Assembly: GCF_036884655.1 (NCBI RefSeq) | Contig: NC_088330.1 | Coordinates: forward strand, 28,336,001-28,400,000 | Reading direction: 5' to 3' | DNA length: 64,000 nt | From: Musa acuminata AAA Group | Lineage: Eukaryota; Streptophyta; Magnoliopsida; Zingiberales; Musaceae | In this document: positions 60,421-64,000 of the stretch, piece by piece | Numbering within the stretch: position 1 is the stretch's first letter | Layout of the letters: each line of letters starts with the position of its first letter | The notes under the pieces: model-generated | Database searches by the model: none | The model's input: only the letters and a program-made list of their open reading frames with translations | What the model was told of the DNA's origin: nothing | Program-made: the position numbers and the translations under genes

Positions 60421-63159
60421 AATGTCCATGGGGATCTACTCCTAGTGAGAATGAGATGATGGAATGAACAAAGATAGGAGGTATTTTTTTATTACCTATG
60501 TGGTTATGGGATAGGGATGGGTAGAGCACTCCTCACCTCATTCCTATACCTATCTTCTCCCTATTATATTATAATATTATATAATATATTTATTAATAAT
60601 AATATAAATAAAAATATACAAACTCAATATCTATAACTCTAACATTCCAAATTAACTACTAAATCAATCTTGTATTTAATTTTTAATATATTTAAAAATT
60701 TTATAAATAAAATAATTAAAAAGTAAATAAATTATTTTTCATATTATGTTTATAAACCAATATTATTTTTTTTATTTTATCTAAAATAAAATTAATTAAT
60801 TAATAAAATAAAATAAAATCGTAGGTTTCTCACCCCTAATGAGGATTCCTCATCTCCACCCCCACTCCGTCAAAATGGGGAATGAGGTTGTGATACCGTC
60901 CTATCTAAATGAAAAATGAGATGGGGATGAGGGTTAAGAGAGACAAGGATGAGGGAAGTACTCGTTGCCCTTACCTCACCTTATTGATATTCCTAATTTT
61001 ATACAAAAATAAATTAATATGCATAAGACTAACAATGTGCTTGTATTCAAATACCATGCATTGTCTTTTTTTATCAACTATATTTATATCATATATCATA
61101 AAATTTTCTTCTTCTTTTAAGAAAATATAAAAACTAGACATGAGATGAAGGTGTAATCAACCCCACTCTTTTGGACAATATCATTAGTGGACTCAAACAT
61201 CATCTAACATGTTAAGTCATGGGTTTATCACCCAATAACATATTTATCATAAAATGATAGTAGATTATCTCTAAAAATTATATGATAATTTTTTTCTTTA
61301 ATTCCTCCTATAAGGCTATTGTCGGGTACCACTCATATTACCTCATTGTTTTAGCTTTAGTAAATTTAAATAATCTCCTTGCCAGTATCAAGGTTTACTA
61401 TCTTTACAATCCACAAAGAGGTATAAATTTTTTATTGTTAAATTATTAAAATTAAATAATATTTGTCTACTTATATTGTATGTTAAATGATTACAATAAA
61501 TACATTTTTACGAATGCTACATTCGTATATAAAACATGTCATTAAACAATATATAACTAATAAGCATGTCCTAACATAAGTAGTAGAATCAAGGATATTA
61601 GATCATTTTAAGAAGACAAATAAACTATGATATATCATGGTATTCAATCAACAAATATATAACACATGCTCACCCAGGTTTTATATTTAAAATAATATTT
61701 AAAAATTTAATAATAAATAAAAAATACTTCTGAAACACCTAATGGGTCAACAAGCTAGTTATCTCGAGTTTAGGCTTTCAACCAATCCACCAATTAAGCT
61801 CCCCAAAAAAAGATAAAGAATTGGTTATTTAATTATGCAATAACTATAAAAACAAATCTTACCCTTTCTCTTTATAATTAGTTTTACCCCTTCTTTTTCC
61901 TATAACTTCTTCAATTTTTATCATTTTCTATTTTAATTAATTATTTATATTTGTTTTTTTTTTATGTATAGGACTTTGTTTACTTAATTATACATAAACA
62001 TATATTTGTTTCGGTCTTTCTCGTTCTTTTCCTTTTATTATATTCTTCTCCTTTTTTAAGACAAGCCATGGAATTAATTATCTGAATAATAATGCTACAG
62101 ATAAAAAAAGACACATTGATCTCTGACTAGACCCTTGTATTATTGAATTGGAGAAATCAATTAAACTGATCCATATACAAAGGGATTTTGGTAAATAATT
62201 CGTTTTACTCCTTTGCCCCTCGGAAATAATTAATTAGGTAAAAACCAAGAAAAATATTTAAAACATTCCAAGGATTACAAATTCATTTAAAATTCTTCAT
62301 ATGGCCCTATGCTCTGAAAGATCCTCAAATATTTCAACTTGTCACGAGGTAAAATTGCAGAATTCAACTCCTTCAGAATCCAAGTTAATAGTACCGGTGG
62401 ATATGTGAGTATGGATTTAGACATCTGTGTATGGGTTTAGACGTAGCATAGTAGCACTGGGCCTCTTAAAGCTTGGATTAATATCAACAAAAACATCCCT
62501 AGGCACTATATTTGATATTGACCTTCCACCTATATGGTCAAAGAATTGCTTGGGACTACATCATCGACTACATGAAAGGACGACGATGAGAGAGAGGATA
62601 ATTGCTTGGACTACATGAAAGAAGGATGAGAGAGGGAGAGAGAGAGGTTAAGTTGCAAATGGAGAAGGAATCAATTCACGTGATTTACTTCAATGTTTCC
62701 CTAATAACACAAGTACTTCTCTCCCTCTCTAATGCTTGGTGAGAGGAGAAGATTTATCATCTCGGACCGTTCTTTCTTTTCTGTGCATATAGTTTTATTT
62801 TTAATCATTTGTACGAATTAGTTTGATCGATACACGTTGGGGGAGGTGACCAAATTCCTAAATAATGATCTCGATTAAAGAAAAGGAAAGAAAGATAATA
62901 TAAATATAGTAATAAGATTAAAAGATTCAATGATACTGTATCCCTTATACTACATGCTAAGTGCTTCTCGGTCCTAAAGAAACCTAATATGGAAGTGGAG
63001 GATGCAAGTGGCTATGGCTAAAGGAGCCCTAGAAAATTACAGGAGCTCTAATATTAAAAATTAGTCATCTTCTTATTGTCAAATAGGTCTTGCCCCTCTA
63101 TATAATTATTAGTCTGCCAAGCAAGTCAATCACTACGTGTGTCACACAGTCTTTTTACT

Positions 63160-63161
<2 letters not shown>
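60421..63161. other. AT-rich intergenic DNA, no gene recognised
   Basis: No domain or long coding frame is seen. Around 60430-60960 phrases like 'gatggggatgagg' recur in both orientations. The remainder is plain AT-rich DNA. Confidence 0.55.

Positions 63162-63228
<67 letters not shown>
63162..63228. repeat. (AT)n microsatellite
   Basis: An almost uninterrupted AT dinucleotide run of about 67 bp. It directly abuts the inverted copy of the 28737-30382 element. Confidence 0.97.
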
Positions 63229-63230
<2 letters not shown>

Positions 63231-64000
63231 GATGTCTTTTAATCTGTGCAATGGAAATCGAATCGTGATGAGATCACGATAATGAGATCGATTTGCTTTT
63301 AAACATAGACCCTAAATAATCTCAATCATAGGTTACTCGAGAGGGACATCGAGATAACCGGACAGACTGGTGTGCTATATATCTGTGGATATAACTGGTC
63401 TCATAGTTGCTCGTGTGGGGACACTAGGGATACAATATAGGTACTCATTGGAGAATGAGTTCATTGATTGATCCGCTTACGGAATGCTGGATGGTTGATA
63501 ATACCTTATTGTTAGACAACGATTTCGTAGTCCGAGTGGTGTATCTTGTCCTTAGACCTGAGACACCAAGGATGTCATATATGAGTGTTCCATTATTTAA
63601 TACCAGACTTATAGGTTTGGATGTCCCAGATCTAGTACAGTCGATCATCGGGAGTGACAATCAACCTTATGAGGGCTATTGAGTGTCGATAGAGGATCAT
63701 CCACTCTCGGTATCATGAGAATAATATCTCATGTGTTCTTGCTCAAACAAATCCCTAGCCAAGGTCATTCAGATTGAGAGAGAAAGAGTTCTCCGGGAGA
63801 ATCCGATTAGAACAAGACTCGAGTAAAAACCATATAGGTTTGACAGCACTATTCCCGGTATACGGTCTCTAAGATATTAGATTGATGAGGGACTATAGGT
63901 ACATAGCAACTGAGGACAAACAGGTCCAATGGATTGGATTCCTCTGTATCATCTAGGGACTGCGATGTAGTGGCATATTACGTCCGTAGTCGATGAGTCG
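63229..64000 (-). mobile_element. Inverted copy of the 28737-30382 LTR-like element, cut by the window edge
   Basis: Its reverse complement aligns with 29480-30275. Matches include the 'gatctcatcacgat' block, 'gaccgggattatttatt'-type block, 'ctgtccggttatct', 'ccctcatagtcctaa' region and 'gaggatcatccactctcgg'. The terminal about 110 bp of the element are missing and replaced by the (AT)n run. The other end lies outside the window. Confidence 0.85.

Overview
The window reads as nuclear DNA of a flowering plant, most likely a monocot and possibly a banana relative (Musa/Ensete); the species guess is an impression from repeat style and is not verified. Support for a plant nuclear genome: a spliceosomal SF3b p14/SF3B6 gene, a plant-type E2F gene with many GT-AG introns, a small plant-type unknown gene, and long AT-rich intergenic DNA filled with nested Copia, Ty3 and hAT transposons. 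No bacterial, organellar, CRISPR, tRNA or rRNA signature was seen.

Layout: 1-3450 holds a badly decayed Sirevirus-like Copia element on the minus strand. A solo LTR with perfect target-site duplication (5001-5781) sits just upstream of the intronless SF3B6 gene (6058-6435). Then comes about 7 kb of intergenic DNA with an old tandem segmental duplication, a small minus-strand gene (13645-13890) whose 3' end has been duplicated, and AT-rich DNA with microsatellites, a 73-bp minisatellite and a miniature solo LTR (17356-17520). From 20405 to 30763 lies a nested stack: an old plus-strand Copia element (LTRs 20405-20730 and 30436-30763) is split by a minus-strand Ty3 element (21080-27943, TSD AAAGT) and, further on, by another LTR-like insertion (28737-30382). 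Inside the Ty3 element no pol gene is visible. A 53-bp satellite array lies where pol would be expected, and that array is itself interrupted by a Sirevirus-type solo LTR (23970-25241, TSD ACATG), part of which was later duplicated along with satellite units.

The largest gene is an E2F transcription factor, modelled here as 15 exons from 33754 to 49608 (449 codons, all splice phases consistent). Its 9.3-kb first intron contains a complete-length but broken hAT transposon (35382-39710) with a perfect 8-bp target-site duplication. Downstream are a 935-bp miniature Copia derivative (51129-52063) and a chromovirus-like Ty3 element on the minus strand (about 52590-60420). The Ty3 element is interrupted by a larger Copia element of the same family as the miniature one (53441-59013). 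The gag-pol of that larger Copia stays in one frame for about 4.1 kb and is broken only by point stop codons that look like C-to-T or G-to-A transitions. The window ends in AT-rich DNA and a second, inverted copy of the 28737-30382 element.

How the genes work together: SF3B6 is a constitutive splicing factor and E2F a cell-cycle transcription factor; their proximity implies no shared pathway. The main story of the window is transposon nesting, solo-LTR formation and satellite growth inside a retrotransposon. Exon boundaries and element edges were read by eye and should be treated as models.
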